Shown here: positions 63,308-64,000 of the stretch, one piece after another
Numbering within the stretch: the first letter of the stretch is position 1
Layout: each line of letters opens with the position of its first letter
NCBI RefSeq assembly: GCF_021206925.1
Contig: NZ_JAJPRF010000004.1
Coordinates: 276,453 to 340,452 of the forward strand
Source of the DNA: Rhodoflexus caldus
GTDB taxonomy: Bacteria > Bacteroidota > Bacteroidia > Cytophagales > Thermoflexibacteraceae
Length of the DNA stretch: 64,000 nucleotides
Direction: 5' to 3'
Made by a program: the position numbers and the translations under genes
Notes under the pieces: model-generated
Told to the model about the DNA's origin: nothing
Database searches by the model: none
Seen by the model: only the letters and a program-made list of their open reading frames with translations

Positions 63308-63443
63308 GCTGCTAACGGAAAAGCATTTGTGCAGGGCGGGATTAGTAGCACTACCGTTTTCCACACGCACAAAAGCCCATAGAAAGCACAAAAGTTCAAT
63401 TTAGCACATCAGCCCGCCTTGCCACAAATGCAATGTTGTGGGC
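63308..63443 (-). repeat. attC-like recombination site D
   Basis: Imperfect inverted repeat of about 136 bp, very similar to site A in its inner sequence. Left end GCTGCTAAC is complementary to the right end of site C. Right end is GTTGTGGGC; its expected partner, GCCCACAAC, was not found before 64000. Confidence 0.7.
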
Positions 63444-63456
63444 TGGCATTTTCGTT

Positions 63457-63876
63457 CTACTGCATTGTTTGTTCAAATACTTCATTTTTGCAGTCGCCCA
63501 ATGCAAAAAGTATTTTCTTTTGCATTTCTGCTTTTAGTTTTTCAATCATCTTTTCGTATGAACTATATTCTTCTTTCAAAGTGAGTCTTTGCTCTGAAAG
63601 TCTTACGGTTTCAGGTTCTCTTTTAAAGCACTCCGCTGAAATGAAACAAGAAAAAGCCAATTTTACACTTTCTTGGTCTGCTTGAAACTCTTGCGTGTTC
63701 ATAAGTTGCTCAAATGCTTCTCCAAAAACAAGGTTATTTATTGGATTATGTTGCAAAGTAATAGCAACTATTTTCAATGTATCATAATCAGGTAGTTTGA
63801 AAATAGGCGAACCACTACCCAAAACAGATTTGTAGCAATCAACAGAGTGTATATCTCTTGGTTCTAAGTCTGGCAT
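63457..63876 (-). pseudogene. Unknown cassette gene, N-terminally cut by an IS
   Basis: The 139-codon frame contains CYKSVLGSGSPIFKLPDYDT and a C-terminal helical tail YEKMIEKLKAEMQKKIL. I recognise no family. Its ATG lies 3 bp from the border of an IS5-like element, so the natural start has probably been removed. It ends 13 bp from site D, like other cassette genes. Confidence 0.55.
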
Positions 63877-63878
63877 TA

Positions 63879-64000
63879 ATAGACCTTTTGGTTGGTGATT
63901 ATCAGTGAATTACCTAATTTTACTTGGTGATTCTTTCAAATTTATATAACTATGGCAAGTATTTTTCATAATCTTAAAAGTGACAAGAAATGTAAGGCTG
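63879..64000 (+). mobile_element. 5' end of a second IS5-like element (cut by the window edge)
   Basis: It starts with TAGACCTTTTGG and then GATTATCAG-GAATT-AATTTT, which matches the 5' end of the element at 56068-57050. At 63952 an ATG begins MASIFHNLKSDKKCKA, nearly the same N-terminus as the transposase there. Confidence 0.7.
63952..64000 (+). CDS. IS5-like transposase, N-terminus (partial)
   Basis: Sixteen residues are visible, MASIFHNLKSDKKCKA, against MASIFYNLNNDKKCRA at the start of the element at 56981. The rest lies outside the window, so it may be an intact copy. Confidence 0.6.
   Translation, partial: MASIFHNLKSDKKCKA

Noticed and set aside
57327..63443. The four dispersed repeats as CRISPR repeats or simple terminators
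   Set aside because: They are about 135 bp, 0.9-4 kb apart and lack T-runs; the complementary cassette ends fit attC-like sites better.

Overview
The window looks like a chromosome segment of a gliding or formerly gliding member of the Bacteroidota, most like the Cytophagales. The evidence is the gliding lipoproteins GldB and GldJ, a fused isobutyryl-CoA mutase (IcmF), a one-chain alpha/beta 2-oxoacid dehydrogenase E1, an LptC/CNNM pair, a SpoIIE protein with a Y_Y_Y domain, and promoter -7 boxes of the TAnnTTTG type. No rRNA, tRNA or CRISPR array was seen. Assignments rest on motif recognition by eye; no database search was possible.

Region 1, about 1-44.3 kb, is ordinary core chromosome of moderate GC. 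It holds a histidine kinase end with its response regulator, an LRR protein, Ric, FolD, a YrdC-type protein, GldB, the CNNM/LptC/RecO cluster, enoyl-CoA hydratase, a large SpoIIE phosphatase, RecN, a SirB2-cytochrome c fusion, an SPFH protein, MurF, the E1 dehydrogenase, GldJ, a GT2 glycosyltransferase, agmatine deiminase, an FKBP, a P-type ATPase, a Na/Pi symporter, ferrochelatase, IcmF, a prs-ppk-lipB run and a secreted aminotransferase. Several genes end in clear stem-loop terminators.

Region 2, about 44.3-57.05 kb, is a mobile-element and defence island. It begins with wrecked IS982 and IS1634-like transposases and a primase-like fragment. It then holds a type I restriction-modification operon (hsdM-hsdS-RAYT-hsdR-YgjP-like peptidase), a dead DUF433/DUF5615 toxin-antitoxin pair and an IS5-like element with two homopolymer frameshifts. 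Two direct repeats of about 290 bp lie about 10.1 kb apart around the restriction cluster. A RAYT (HUH transposase) sits inside the operon, and palindromes that look like its REP targets lie inside its own gene, inside hsdM and in both direct repeats.

Region 3, about 57.05-64 kb, is AT-rich and is the most interesting part. Four imperfect palindromic repeats of about 130-140 bp (57327, 61483, 62370 and 63308) look like integron attC sites. They separate minus-strand genes, and the two ends of each complete segment between them are exactly complementary over 9-10 bp, as in integron gene cassettes. The segments hold (from left) an IS-truncated PP2C gene, a 4.1-kb seven-gene set resembling an organoarsenical-resistance operon (ArsR, ArsG-like, ArsF-like, FmdE-like, ArsP-like permease, rhodanese, thioredoxin), a dual-specificity phosphatase, a RibD/DHFR-like reductase and an unknown gene cut by a second IS5-like copy at the right edge. 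No integrase is in the window, so this may be an integrase-less attC cluster or part of a larger array continuing to the right.
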